DNA from: Pachyseris speciosa
Lineage: Eukaryota > Cnidaria > Anthozoa > Scleractinia > Pachyseridae
NCBI GenBank assembly: GCA_016490735.1
Contig: JAEMWC010000622.1
Span: 348,501 to 412,500 of the forward strand
Direction of reading: 5' to 3'
Length of the DNA stretch: 64,000 nucleotides
Shown: one piece after another, positions 38,081 to 50,550 of the stretch
Layout of the letters: each line of letters starts with the position of its first letter
How positions within the stretch are numbered: position 1 is the first letter of the stretch
The notes under the pieces: model-generated
What the model was told of the DNA's origin: nothing
Databases searched by the model: none
Seen by the model: only the letters and a program-made list of their open reading frames with translations
Program-made: the position numbers and the translations under genes

Positions 38081-38280
38081 TATTTGAGGTATTATCGTAT
38101 ATCCTCATATTAATCTGATAACTAAGCTTCATATATGTACGCAGCGATAACTAACTGTTAGTCGAATTTTGTGCGTGTTTCGGGGGCGCAAGAGAATGAA
38201 CAATACACTGCCGACAGGTGCTTATTTTTCTCTCCCCCTCGTCTCGCGCTCGGTTAAATGAGCGCCTGTTTTGCAGGCTA

Positions 38281-38543
38281 TGAATGTCGTGTATCTAACT
38301 TATTTAAAACGAATGTTTAATAACTGCTTAAAATTGATCGAGAGATTCCGCTTGTCTGATTTTGCACGGTAGGCTGTTCCAGAGGGCTGCACCACTATAT
38401 TTATTTTAATCTTTTTGAGGTAGTTAGTTTGAGGTAAAGGAAGAGCCAATCTTTTTTTTGCAGAGTCCGTTAAAGCAAAGTCTGACCAGATAAAGCAAAG
38501 TCTGAACAGATGGTGCAGGGCATCCTAGGCCACTAGACTAGCC

Positions 38544-38597
<54 letters not shown>

Positions 38598-40000
38598 TTT
38601 ATTTAACAATTCATCCAGTATTTACAAAAACAATAAATAATTGTCAAATTATTAATTTGCGAACTATGAGAAAATTACATCAATCCTTTGTTATAAAAGC
38701 TTATCTAATAACTTTCGCTTGCTATTAATTTCGTGGATTTAAAATAACTCAAATACAAGATAATGGCTCAGCTTCCAAACAATGTGACAAAAAACTAGAT
38801 TAAAACTTGCTAACAAAACGTCTAAAACATCGTACTAGAAACACATCTTGGCTCAGTATTCCTGGCTTTAGTTAGAGTTCCCCAGAAACACCGTCCTCAA
38901 TGCCTTAACAAATATTAGCATGTCCTTTTTGAATGTCCAAGTCAATGTCCGACAACTCTAAACAAACTCTCCTAGAAACTCGCGAGCCTCTTAAGCAAAG
39001 TAATGCTGATCTCAGGAGCGCAAAGGACACTCTTGCTCTGATCCCTGACATGGTAGTCGCATAACTAGCGCACAATCTCATAATGTCTTTTTTGTTTCAC
39101 CTCTAGGTTAATATACCCTGCAAATTTTCTTATCATAGTGTTAAAGGTCTTGAAGTTACAAGGGGTACAATGTGTAATCTCTGTTAGCAAATCGCATTAT
39201 CCCCTGTGTTCACAGAACTGGTAATTCCAGTTCTCGACACGGGGGAAAATGGGAATTTGCTGATAAATTCGTGCAGAGAAAAAAAAATCAATCTATGGTA
39301 ACAAAAAAGTAGAACCAAACACAGAAAAATAATTCAAACAACATATAAATAGTTATTAGGCACATAAAATTAATTCGCACATGTGTTAATAACTCTAGTA
39401 CTAGGTATAATTATTTATGAAATACCATAAAAGTAATTGCAAACACAGTTTTCTTATTTCTGTGATGGGAAAATAAATGACGTTAATTTTTTCCTAGAGG
39501 GCACGGTAATGAGTGTTGCAATCTGATTGGTTCTTAGTGCAGTCCGGATTTTCCTATCTCTGCCCACGGTCACGGTAACGCTTTCGTGAGTTTGATTGGC
39601 AGGTCTTGTTTTCAACAACGGACCATTAAGGGCAAAATAAAGCTAATTAATGGGCAAGCAAGCTGGAAACAATATTCCAATAAAAATGTTCCTCTCTGAA
39701 ACATTCTCGTTGTCGTAGTTTACTGCATTTGATCAGCGCGATGTGTTGTTGAAAAGGTCAACAATAATTGTGATAAAAGTGATGGTAGCATTTTCAAGAC
39801 CTCGGTCACAATTTTTAGCAAAATGGGCCCTCATATAATATCGTTTCCAAGAACATTCCAAATTTTGGTTTCTTCGAAAAAAACAGTAAAATACTTTAAT
39901 TTATGCCGGTTCTACGAGGACGTCTGTCCGTGTAGCTCGAATAGTGATGGAGGAGAGACTGTGTCACATTATTAGCACAAAACACAAATAGCTACAAATA
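38281..40000. other. Intergenic, repeat-rich, no gene recognised
   Basis: Contains an (AAT)n microsatellite (38545-38597) and a short imperfect foldback near 39183-39263 (TTAGCAAAT...GAACTGG against CCAGTTC...ATTTGCTGA). No supported coding exon. Confidence 0.5.
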
Positions 40001-42045
40001 GATTTAGAAAGCCAGGGAGGTAGTAATCGATATCATTTAGAAAACAAATAATTTAGCAATACTTACAGTCTTAAGAGCGAATGCACAGAAATATCGAGCA
40101 AAATCACAAAATAGCGGCCACGGTCAAACACAAACCTGTCCTCATTTTCAGTTTGCAGAAAGGTATTGATGCGTTTTTAAAGGTTCTGGACTTTATTTCT
40201 CATAATAAGACCGATTTTTTGAAATATTCGAGAAAATCGATTACGCACCCTTGGCAAAACAGCGCTCACTCAAGAAGCAGTGGCCATAACATGGGAATTA
40301 AATGCCAACGGCTAAAAGAGGACGTATTTTTCTCTGTATCGATACCAATTTGGGGGCTTCAGAATTATTTCTGATATCAGCAAAACACGTTCAAAAGAGC
40401 AGAATTCGCGGGTAAATTTAGCCCATAATTAGGAATGAAACTTTCGATGTGTGGCCAGAGCTCAATCGGGCTAGGTTTTTGCCCATAAATTACCCATATG
40501 CTACTCTTTCAGTGTATGTAAAAATTAGTTTGGGTTTTTCAGATGACGCTTCAAAAAATGTAGTGAAAGTGTGAGATATTTGACTGAAATTAAACCTAAT
40601 TTGCATACTGTCATTTTGTTGACATATGCAAAGAACGCAAGAATTACTTTAAAATCTTCGTTTTTAAAAGACGTTATTGCTTCAAGGCCAGTCGCCTCCA
40701 AACTAACCTTCATATATTGTCCAAAGACTAGTTTTGTGATGCGAGAGCGAGAGCTCGTTACTAAGATCTCTATGGTTCATCGTTATTTCAGTTCACGCCA
40801 TTAGGTCAACAAAGGTCACGATCTGTCACGGCAGTGCGTGACGCTGTAAGGTCATATCATAATTTTCGTATAAACACACATTGAAGGAATGAATAAGTTG
40901 AACAACTTTAGAAACTGACTTCTATTTATTGTTTTCGTAACGTGTTTACAGCTGTTAAAAAAAATTCGAGCTTCTTGTTCTTTACTATGTGCATTCTGCT
41001 CATCTCAATAGCATGCCCCGTTCACACAGAGCTCGGTCTACACCACGTCACATCGCTATATATACATAGAAACATGTCTAAAGGACGGTCATATAAGTAA
41101 AGGTAGACCTTATAATAAGGCCTTAGAGCAGGAATCTTTTTGTTCCTACATAATGGACGTTATCGAGAAGCTGTCACGTGAGAAGGGCATAAAGGCGCGC
41201 TCCACAATCGTCTTTATGAGGAGCCCATTACCCTGTCTACATCTGTCGTACGTCCTGCGTGACTAGGGTGCTTTCCATAGAGACCAGTTGAAGAAGCCAA
41301 GGGAAAAATAGGTCTTCGAAGTAGCCTGCGTATCTGCGTAGCTGGCGGTGATATACGTGGGTGAAGTAATCCTTTTGCAGGCGGAGCAGCGATATGAGTG
41401 AGTATTGAAAAGCTGCGAGGAGAATGGGGAAGAAGCATTTGAGTTACTTCGCGCGTCTACTATGCCGCTTGCTAAGCAACATTTCCAACTAGATCAAAGC
41501 ATTCCATTTGCGTTTCGACTAACTCTGGAAACAGTGAGTGTCGCTTCGACCAGAGACCTTTGCAGGGGTGTTTTTGATGGAAATTCCAACTTAGATTTTT
41601 GCCTGGTATGCTTGGCTAGCCTCCTGAGGACAGCTTTTCTCCCTTTCGTTCCGTACGGTTCCGTTTGACTATTGCAGCAGTGGAAGAATGACGACAAATA
41701 ATGGCTGTCTCCTGGTTGATGAGCGTCAGAGAGATAGCTGGTAGCCGCTGGTGCTCAACATTGAAATGGGGAAAATAAAATTTCTTTATTATGTTTAAAA
41801 CAAAGCGAAATCGGTTAGAACCAGAGATAGGTTTCCAATATTTAGGATAACCTTGCTATCTGTGTCAGTGTTGTTTTAAAGTTCGGCTAGGATGGTTTCT
41901 TAAATCTTGTACAGTATGTAGTTTCTTGATGTTTTTTTTAAAATCTACTTCCCATTCGTCGCCAAGAAGACTAAACAATTACGGTCAAATACGTTCCTTG
42001 CTTTCATAAAGTGTTAATATGGAAGGGCTATGATCTGAGTACTCA
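40001..42045. other. Intergenic, no gene recognised
   Basis: Only short open frames with no domain resemblance and no convincing splice context. 41400-41700 has a slightly higher GC content but reads as no known protein. Confidence 0.4.
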
Positions 42046-42174
42046 TATAGACTGCAAAAAAGTCGGTTTTTATTTTCGTTTTCTGAAGGCGCGAGCCTCA
42101 CGCCTCCACAGGGCGTCCCCAGTCTCATTCTACGTTTTCGCCCACGCAAAAATACGCCTGTTTTGCAGTCTATA
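42046..42174. mobile_element. 129-bp MITE, TATAGACTGCAAAA ends
   Basis: TATAGACTGCAAAA and TTTTGCAGTCTATA are perfect inverted ends. CGCCTGTTTTGCAG near the right end is shared with the element at 37223-38280, so it may be a short member of that family. Confidence 0.75.
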
Positions 42175-42571
42175 GAGCGTTTCAGTCACACAAGTAAATA
42201 AATTAAATCATTAGCCAATCAATAGATAAAATCAAGAAATTGTGGTATTATAGAATAGCAATAAATAAACAACATGTTAAAGTCTCAGGGTCGTGCGATG
42301 ATCCCATGATCCCGTACTCGAGTGTGACATCTTTAAATGTGCTCCTCTAATTTTCGTTAGAAATTTTTTGATTGAATATTTCCATTCCTCAGCTTAAATA
42401 AGTGAATGAATGCCAACGGGAAGAAAAATGAGGAACGGCAATGACCGCCAACAACAGAAAGAAATCTACACGTACTGTTCTCCATGACGCTCCTAAGACG
42501 GACTGTTCAATTACGCCAAAAATAGATCATTGATCAAGAATTGTTGATTTCACTTCTTTTTTCCCATTCCA

Positions 42572-43117
42572 GGATCGTCACGCATTGTACGAACAGCACG
42601 TGACTAAAAACTCTGGAAATAGCATTCTTTTCAGATTCAGGCAATGGGTTGCCTAATACTTAAGAAAATGAACATTCAGCAAATAATGTTTTTATGGGTT
42701 GTTTCCATTCTGAGCAACGCTATAAAGAGCTTCTGCCTGAGAGACCGGGGCAGACTTGGAAATGAAGGTTGGCAGATGTCGCTTAAAATTGGTACACAAA
42801 GTCGTTAAATGGAATTATGTAATATGCCAAAGTTTCAGCTTCAGCGACCTTTTTTTAGCCGAGCCCTGGATATCAGCCTCGCAGGGGTCCTGAGAGGTTG
42901 ATTTTCAATGCAATTTTGGCCACTTTTCAATCTCCCTTTAAGCAATGTACGATTGATTTCAGACAAAACCCAAACCATATTTGTAATGCCATATCCTTAG
43001 AATTTTATCGGTAAAACAGTGGCTCATGGGAATTTTTCGTTAGGCTGTGGCTGACAACAACTTGGTCCTATTTGAAGCATATGGGAAGCAACCGGAAATG
43101 GCCTGTTTTTTTTTTTT
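42572..43117. repeat. Dispersed repeat, copy 1 of an inverted pair
   Basis: Matches 53803-54324 in the opposite orientation over about 500 bp (for example AGAGCTTCTGCCTGAGAGAC near 42727). An internal poly-T (43107-43123) ends it. Confidence 0.8.
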
Positions 43118-43319
43118 TTTTTTCGCAAACCATAAGCTAGAAATCAATTTTCCTACTGTGGATTTGAAACTAAATTTTATGTATTTGCATTAGTTTCGAC
43201 CCAGGGACTGCATGAAAAGTGAGGAAGAAACGTTTATAACAAGAAAAGTAATTAAAAAGACAATTTGTTTAGTGAGTATATAAGTTAGGTGGAAAGGTTG
43301 AGCCAAACAAAACTTTATT

Positions 43320-43546
43320 TGTGAATGATATATGAAATGAATCATATATGAACTGCGGAAATGAAATCAAATCAAGAATGATTGTGGGTTCTTATGTTCC
43401 CGTGAAAGAAATGAGTGTGAATGATATATGAAATGAATCATATATGAACTGCGGAAATGAAATCAAATTCAAGAATGATTCTCGCAGTTGAGAACGCAAT
43501 TTATGCAATTGCGAAAAGAAGCCTGAAAAAAATTCACAATTGACCT

Positions 43547-43580
<34 letters not shown>

Positions 43581-43706
43581 CTAGAGCATCGCACCGGTAA
43601 TCGCGAGGTCAAGGGTTCAAACTCCGTTGAAGTCCTAAATTTTTTTCAGGCTTCTTTTCGCAATTGCGTAAATTGCGTTCACAACTGCGAGGATCATTCT
43701 TGATTT
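43320..43706 (+). mobile_element. tRNA-like SINE unit, copy 3, with partial tandem 5' flank
   Basis: The tRNA-like core GGCTTCATAGCTCAGTTGG lies at 43562-43635, flanked by GCAATTGCGAAAAGAAGCCTG and its inverse. The leader GATATATGAAATGAATCATA occurs twice (about 43326 and 43422). Confidence 0.7.
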
Positions 43707-44702
43707 GAAAACTTTATTTATAGGTCTCCGACTTGTTTCCATGGAAACCTTGTTTTGTCAGTTTGAGTTTTCTCGTCTAATTCTCACTTTTTATTGACGT
43801 TTTCAAGTTTTGCACTTTTTCATTCCCTTAGTACCCCTTCTCTAATCTTTTAATTTTACTGTCATTGACTTCATGGAATAGTCATGAAATCGGCCAGCGT
43901 CGCGTGCCTTTATAACTGACTATTCACCATTCTTGGGATTTTAAGCCCTGAGTTCGTTTCTCCTCCCCCTCCCAGAACTTCACAAATACCTTGTGTGACT
44001 ATTATTACTGAAATTTCCGATTTAATCCTGCCACACCCAGAGGTGCTTTCCTTCGATCTTCCGTCTTAGCTCTTCTTTAATTGGCATCTACTCTAACAAC
44101 AAATATCATCGTTACAACAGAGATTGAGAGGGCCAAATTACTTCCTATTTTCGCCAGGAGATTACATTGTTTGAGCATGACGCGCAAAGCTTCTCCGCTG
44201 TGATTTATTATTGGGCAATTCATCTCCAAGCTCTTTCGACTTATCAAGTGAAACAACATCCAATATGATGTCGAAAATGTTAGCAATTGAGTTGTGATAA
44301 CAAAACAGATAAAGATCAGCAAAAGGTAAAGGTGGGGAGACCATTTAAGTTAGAGATATTTTGTTCAAATGTGTATACAGATGGTGATGGAACAACGATC
44401 CATGAATCAGTGGAACGAAATGAATAAAGTTTGAATGGTGATCGAATTTATGAGTCGCTTGCCAAAAGCTCTTAATTTATCTTTCATTGTACGTGTACTA
44501 ATTGTTTAATTCAAACAAGAACCGGTTAAATAATTCAATTAGTAAACTATTTTGCTTGCTTTTTGGAGAAATTCGTTTAAAATTTTGAGTCTTAATAAGT
44601 AACCTTAAACACAACTCTAGATCTGAAGTACAGGAAACTGACAGATGATTCTTAGAGCTTTGGTTTTCTACGTTTGGAAATCTAATTTATAGCGATATTC
44701 AA

Positions 44703-44705
<3 letters not shown>

Positions 44706-44752
<47 letters not shown>
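44706..44752. repeat. (ATT)n microsatellite
   Basis: About 47 bp of pure ATT repeats. Confidence 0.95.
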
Positions 44753-44754
<2 letters not shown>

Positions 44755-44915
44755 CTTTATTGTTATCATACTTTTTATCTCTTGCCTCTTACCTTTTTAT
44801 TTTTTAGCTCTAACCGGTACCAATGAAGAACATAACTACATGGCTGCAGCAATCAACAGGCATAAATACTGGACAAGGATCAAGCATTATTCTACAAACG
44901 TTCATTTACACTGTA

Positions 44916-47140
44916 TTATACATTGTAGCAATATTTGCATCCTTTTGAGCGCTGAATAAGGATGAACTCTTGCAGAGGTCCAGCGAAGGAGTCCTTTCTT
45001 GTCTTGGGTCTCTTAACGTCCACTTTAAACTCGATGCAAGCTTCCTTGAGGACGTTTAAACGAAGCTCTTGAAGATTTCCCTGCTTACCCAACTTCCAAA
45101 GGTTATGTCCCAGAAACATAATTGGGTGATCTAGATCTTTCTGCAGCAATTCACCTTTAGCATCGCGTGCGTGCTTCATGTCATGTTCTACCTGCCTTGC
45201 ATCCGCTTTAGTAATTGTTATTACTGTAGCATACGAATAAAAATGAACCTTTCCAATCTGGTACGCTTTCCAGGACTGGACACCATCTTCATAAAAGTGG
45301 AAGTTGTTAAGAAAACTTATTCCAGGAATCTTACTCACTTCGGCATTCATCTTTTTCAACCACAGCAAAGCGACAGCCTCGAACACCACTGTGGGACTCT
45401 AGAGTCACTTTCATTTCTTCAGCAGTTGTTACGTCATGACCTTCATTAACCCAACGACGGATGTGCGTTTTCGTCGACGCAATTCTCCGATCACAGACTT
45501 CTTTCCCCAATTGTGGTTCAGAGAAATCATAACGCACAAATAAACATTCCATGCCTGGCTGCCAAGGCTTAGAGACTCAACAGTAGCTCGGTGTTGTGAT
45601 AGCATCCTGAATTATCTGAACGCAAGTACACTTTGGTAATCTGGGGATCTTCCATCTTGCTAACTCTGAGTGTGTGCTTAATGATGGAAGCAACACTAAA
45701 GCAGTCCTGGACGCTTATATCAAGGAGGTGAACAAATTTTTCTACCTCAACTCTCTGATCTCCACTATCGTCTCCTCCCTTAATCACACAGGTCACATGC
45801 CAACTTCGGCCACGCTTGCCAAAGAAGTCATCCATCTATTCAGGGAACTTCATTGGCTGGAACTTCATTGCCCAGTCCATGATCATCAACATACTTCGAC
45901 GGTCTAGATTAGCAAGAATGTCTTGCTTAACATTGTCCTGAATAATTGTACGCAGGAGATGTGATTTCCAAGCATGAATGCAGTTTGTTACCTGGTTCTG
46001 CTCGTGAAGCAGGCGTGCTCTTAAATCATCGGTTAAGTGGAGACACTTGTCATTTAACTTGTCATTTAACTTTGACATTGGTCAACCTTGAGCATTCATA
46101 GCAGGAAAGGCCATGCTCGTGGTTAAAGGATCCAGAGAACTCTGCATTGCTTGGATCACTGAGTGAAAATATGGTGCAGTGGTCTTTACATCTCTCATCA
46201 CTGCTAATGTGCGTCTTGTAGTCTGTTTTCACATATCTTTTGCTGTCCTTCAGATCTTTTGTGATTTTGTCTGCCCAGGTGAGTTCAACGCCATTGTCCC
46301 CCAGCAAGGACACAATGTGTTTTATCTTCTCAAATGCTTCATTTCATTCCGTAGCGATGTAATCGAGCCCCTGTAAAGATATCTGTTTCGATGCTGAACA
46401 GGCTTCTAAAATGCGGAAGAGAGTTCGCTCACTGTATGGCTTAAAGTCAACGCTGTTACAATAGCTTTGGTATTGTTTGATGATTCGGGATGGAATTAAT
46501 GTTTGTATTGCTGCTGGTACAAGCAGTTTCTCCCCACTATCTAGCTTAATTGTCTTTGTACCATATGACACATCCTGCAAAAGGGAGGATGTTGAAATAA
46601 ATTCCAAAAAGTGATCAGTTTTTGTTGTCTCAAGTCGCATTCGATGGATTTCTGAAGGACTGTCATGCTTCCCTGGCCCTCGTAAGTCGGCATGTGTACG
46701 GCATCATCAATTTGCGGCTTTGAAAGAAATGGAATAATTTCCTGCAATTGAATTTTGCTAAACTTTTTTTACAAACAATGACAGTATGTGCAAACGTGTT
46801 TCCCTGTTCTCAGCTTAGTTATAAGCTTCTGTTAGGCTCTCCATTACATCAGAATGCTTACATTGATCAACTGGCAAGGACTGCATTGTGGCAAACCACA
46901 AATCGGCTTCACATCCAGGTGCGAGGCAATTTAAAGTTGTTTCAATAACTTCCCTTGCCTTAAACGCGAAATATAGCCCTGTTGGCGCTCCCCTAGTTGA
47001 GACCATGGCAACCTTGATGTACACTGGATTGGACTTATCCTACCATCTGATATTTGAAAATCGCATCACTGAGTACTTTGCGTTTTCTCTTCAATTCTTC
47101 CTCCTTGTCAACGTATAGACTGTACTCAAAGCTTGTCTCA
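44916..47140 (-). pseudogene. Transposase-like uncharacterised protein, frameshifted relic
   Basis: Intronless coding remnant on the minus strand, in at least six frame pieces: 47024-46815, 46747-46541, 46640-46344, 46313-46062, 46078-45836, 45835-45569, 45552-45331 and 45389-44916. Readable landmarks: ACSASKQISLQGLDYIATE, a CKDHC...C-x-EC-type cysteine cluster, IMDWAMKF near 45875, YLRSDNSGCYHN near 45615, and FSEPQLGKEVCDR near 45510. I know the pattern as a repeated, lineage-expanded cnidarian protein family without assigned function. The spacing D(WAMKF)...D(NSGCYH)...E(PQLGK) is compatible with a DDE/RNase-H-fold nuclease. Frameshifts at each join and no introns argue for a dead mobile-element gene. 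Confidence 0.65.
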
Positions 47141-47145
47141 TCTAT

Positions 47146-47306
47146 CAGGCATCTAACAAAGAGGTTTCGTCATGGAAAACTTCCTTCAGTTCTACTTCAG
47201 TGTCATAGACCTCACTTCTAGAGCTGCGGCCAGTGAGGCATCTAACAAAGAGGTTTCGTCATGGAAAACTTCCTTCACTTCTACTTCAGTGTCATAGACC
47301 TTACTT
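47146..47306. repeat. Tandem duplication of a 70-bp block, 91-bp period
   Basis: GGCATCTAACAAAGAGGTTTC ... ATAGACCT(C/T)ACTTCT is present at 47146-47215 and again at 47237-47306 with about three differences. It lies at the 5' end of the transposase-like relic (read on the minus strand). Confidence 0.88.
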
Positions 47307-47830
47307 CTTCGAACTTGGCTGCCCTATAAAAAAATCAAGCAGTATAATTTTTTTAATATATTAAAGTATTTTATTATAGTATTTTAAATTTCAATACGCA
47401 CTTAAACTAGAGCAAATATACTCATGTACCCATGTTGGCCTCCCTAACCATTTTGGGAAAAAAATGAATTTGTGAAATAAACAATTTGTTTTACAAAAAT
47501 AAGAACCTAATCCGTAAAAAATCGCATCATGCAGTATAATATAATTGTATCCGTTCAGTATCCTTTTCATAACATATCCCGCCTTCCGCACAGAATATAA
47601 ATGATGTTATTTTTATCGTTATTTTTGTACTATTGGTTTTCGCCATTTGAATATGAATAGATAAGAAGACGAGATTTAATGATTGACTTACGAAAATTAG
47701 GTAACCAAAGAAAACCTAAGTTTGGAGATACACCTGCCTCTCCCAAACCATGCAAACGTTATATATGATCTTATTGCAACTCGCCTAATACCCCCTAATT
47801 CACCAATACCCGCCTCCCCCTCTTAGGCCC

Positions 47831-48052
47831 TGTTTATATGGAGAAAAGTTGTCCCGGGTAGAAAGGTCACCCGCCTACCCGAGCTACCCTGGGCGAGCCA
47901 CCTTTTCCTACATTTCCTTACAAACTTGGCGAACCGTTTCCATGAGAAACAAAAAGGTGGCTCGGCTAGAAGGGTGACCCGCCTAGCCGGGGCACCCTCT
48001 TTCGATGGTAGGGTCACCCTCCTAGGCGAGCCAGCGTTTCTCCATATAAACA
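47831..48052. mobile_element. MITE with TGTTTATATGGAGAAA ends and hairpin interior
   Basis: TGTTTATATGGAGAAA at 47831 is inverted at the right end (TTTCTCCATATAAACA). The interior repeats short GGGTGACCCGCCTA / GGCGAGCC boxes in both orientations. Non-coding. Confidence 0.8.
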
Positions 48053-48335
48053 CTTTGGTTCGCCTAGCCGGGTCAACTCGGTCAAGGTGTGAATTTTCGG
48101 CGGTGACGCGGGCAAATCACAATCGTCTTTAATTCATCCTTTGTAACGCCAGGCAAGCCAGCTTGGTTAAGAATTAACTTCCATTCAGGGAGGTTGTCAA
48201 CTCTGTGGGACGCGGTCAGTTTATTAAAAGTGCTGGCTATATATTTTTTTCGCTGTTGCATTTTGTCGATTTACGACAGATTAAAGTATACGTGTAACGC
48301 AGTAATGCATTCGGATTCTACACAAAAGCAACTGC

Positions 48336-48500
48336 TTGCGGTGGCCTAATGGTTAGCGGGCTGGACTCCGGATCGAGCGGTCCTGGTTAACAGGGCTTCT
48401 CTCCACCCAGATGCATGCGGAATGGGTGCCGGTGATTATCATTTCTGTCCAGGGAAGAGGAGCAATAACCAATTTAAGCTCCAGCATATACGAAGCACTG
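48336..48500 (+). mobile_element. tRNA-derived SINE head
   Basis: GGTGGCCTAATGGTTAGCGG followed by GGACTCCGGATCGAGCGGTCC resembles a tRNA A box and anticodon region; the B box (GGTCCTGGTTAA) is degraded. Confidence 0.6.
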
Positions 48501-48899
48501 AGCCGTGTGACGACTTACCTTAGCACCTACAGAAAGCATAATTGCCCTCCAGGAGGATTATCCCTTCTAGTTTGCTTCTTATTACGGAAACCGGAGTTAA
48601 GGGCCAGCAATTCAGAGCGAGTCCGTCAAGACTCTGCCTCGTCCCCAGTCGCTCGCGATCGATTATTAAGGAAAGCGGGGACGAAGGGAGTGATGGGAAG
48701 GGAAGAGAAGGCGAAGCGACTGGCAAATCCTGTATCCAAGATGGCGGACCCATTAATGGCGGATTTCCTGGAATTTCCTAGACCGGCCCACGAGGCTTTA
48801 AGAAGGAAAAAAATCATCTGTCTGGAGCAGAATTGCTATCAGAATGATATTTTTTGTAGCAAGTGGATTGGGTCAGCATTACATAAAGTTCATCGTTAT

Positions 48900-50500
48900 T
48901 ATCGATCGTCCGCATAACAAAGAAATTCAGAAAATATCAGTTTTGAAAAATAGAAGACCCGCTGAACAGGAAGGAATAGGGAAATAGGTTAAGGATGATT
49001 TTTTGTTCTCCAACTAGGTCTCAACCGGTAAATATATATTCTGATGTGAGAATGAATGCATGAAAATCATATATTTAATTTTAAATATTTTGATGTCGGT
49101 AATGGGCAAGTGTGGATAAAAATATTCGCCAAAGATGCTGAGGAAGCTGCCAAGCTGTTTAGTATCGTCAGTGTACGGGTCGCCTCAAATCCTATGCGAA
49201 AGAGAGCAAACTTTGCAAGATCGAAGTAACAACCATGGAGTTTCAGGCACATTTTCTTTAGAGTCAGTCGAAGTGCTCAGTTGCTTGCAGAGTATGCATC
49301 AATTACATTCTAAAATAACATTTAATTTACTAGTTTTAGTGTACAGAGGATCCAAGCAAAGATAAGTATTAGCAAAATCTTTTCACACCATTCCCCAGTA
49401 TGACAAGGGAAAAACAAATTCTCTGACAGTAGTCTTCAGCATTTTGTTCAACTGTTGATCTCTGAAAATGTCATTACAGAAAAACTAAGGGGTTCCAATG
49501 AGAATGGATCAACTCCTTATTTGATTCCAGGAAGTAATGGAGAGCTTTCTTTTTACAAGTATAAAATGTAAGAATCAGAGAAATGATATTTCCTAATGCA
49601 AATTACTGATAATTCTAAGAGGTTTATAATAGCAGAACATGTGTAGGTGAATTTCCAGACCAAAAACTTGACTGCTTATGTATTTTCTCTGTTATTTTTT
49701 AAATGGTGGTACTGGGACACATACAAAAATGCAAGTCTTTTTACAATCTGAGTAACTGAAGGAATGTGTGGAATAAGGCTCTAAGAGACTACAACCAATA
49801 CTATTATTAAAAAATAACGATAAAACAAAATAACGATAACGATAAAACAAAACAGTTACACAAAGCAAATGAAAGTGGTGAGGAAGCCCAAAAGAGAACC
49901 TTGAGGCTTATAGACATTGGGCTCGCTCATAGTAAAAATAAAATTAACAGTAACAGTAAGGCCAGGAACGAAAGTAAAATACAATGAGGGTAAATATAGT
50001 ACTTTATAGTCAATGAAATTATTTAGCAAGCAAAAACTACTTTGAGCTGAGATAAACTCTCACTAGAGACAGGAATACCATAATGCAAACATTTAGCCTT
50101 GTGTTGTTTGTCAATTGGGGTTTTATTCCAGAACCCCTTCAATTACTGTTTTGTTGAACTTGCTTTAACAGACAGTAAAGATGGTGTAAATTGGTAGTAC
50201 TTTGAAGTAGGAGTCAATAGTTTATGTTTATTGTTTTTAATAAAAATATCTAATAATATGACATATATAAAGGAAGCAACTGCTACACTATAAGCATTGT
50301 AAAAAAAAAATGAGAATGAAAGAAGTAACAAAAAATGGAGAAAATTTACCTCCCTGAATAATCATTTTATTTTATTTACAGGGTTGGACTGGGCTCGATG
50401 ATTGAATGAATGAAATTTAAAATATGTTTTTTTCAAATAACCTGCATCCAAAGCTAAAAAAGAAACTTTTATTTGTTTTGCAGTAAACCACTAAAACTGT
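48900..50500. other. AT-rich non-coding stretch, nothing recognised
   Basis: Many stops in all frames, no splice-supported exon, only an AACGATAA-like short repeat near 49805-49850. Confidence 0.45.
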
Positions 50501-50550
50501 AAACACTTGAAATATTTTAGGAATGCTCATTGTTTTGTGACCAATCACCT

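Larger units (their letters stand above)
37223..38280. mobile_element. TIR transposon, TAGCCTGCAGAACAGGCG ends
   Basis: The ends TAGCCTGCAGAACAGGCG and CGCCTGTTTTGCAGGCTA are imperfect inverted repeats. TGAATGCCG on the left and TGAATGTCG on the right form a 9-bp target duplication with one mismatch, which suggests a Mutator-type length. A second hairpin sits at the left end (about 37235-37336). It contains a tandem block of about 120 bp at 37495-37660 and a LINE fragment. Confidence 0.78.

Noticed and set aside
41405..41668. 87-residue open frame that could be an exon
   Set aside because: No splice support, no motif, and equal-length shadows on the other strand.
48411..48917. 168-residue plus-strand open frame
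   Set aside because: It starts in a SINE head and crosses a TIR boundary; composition and content do not resemble a protein family.
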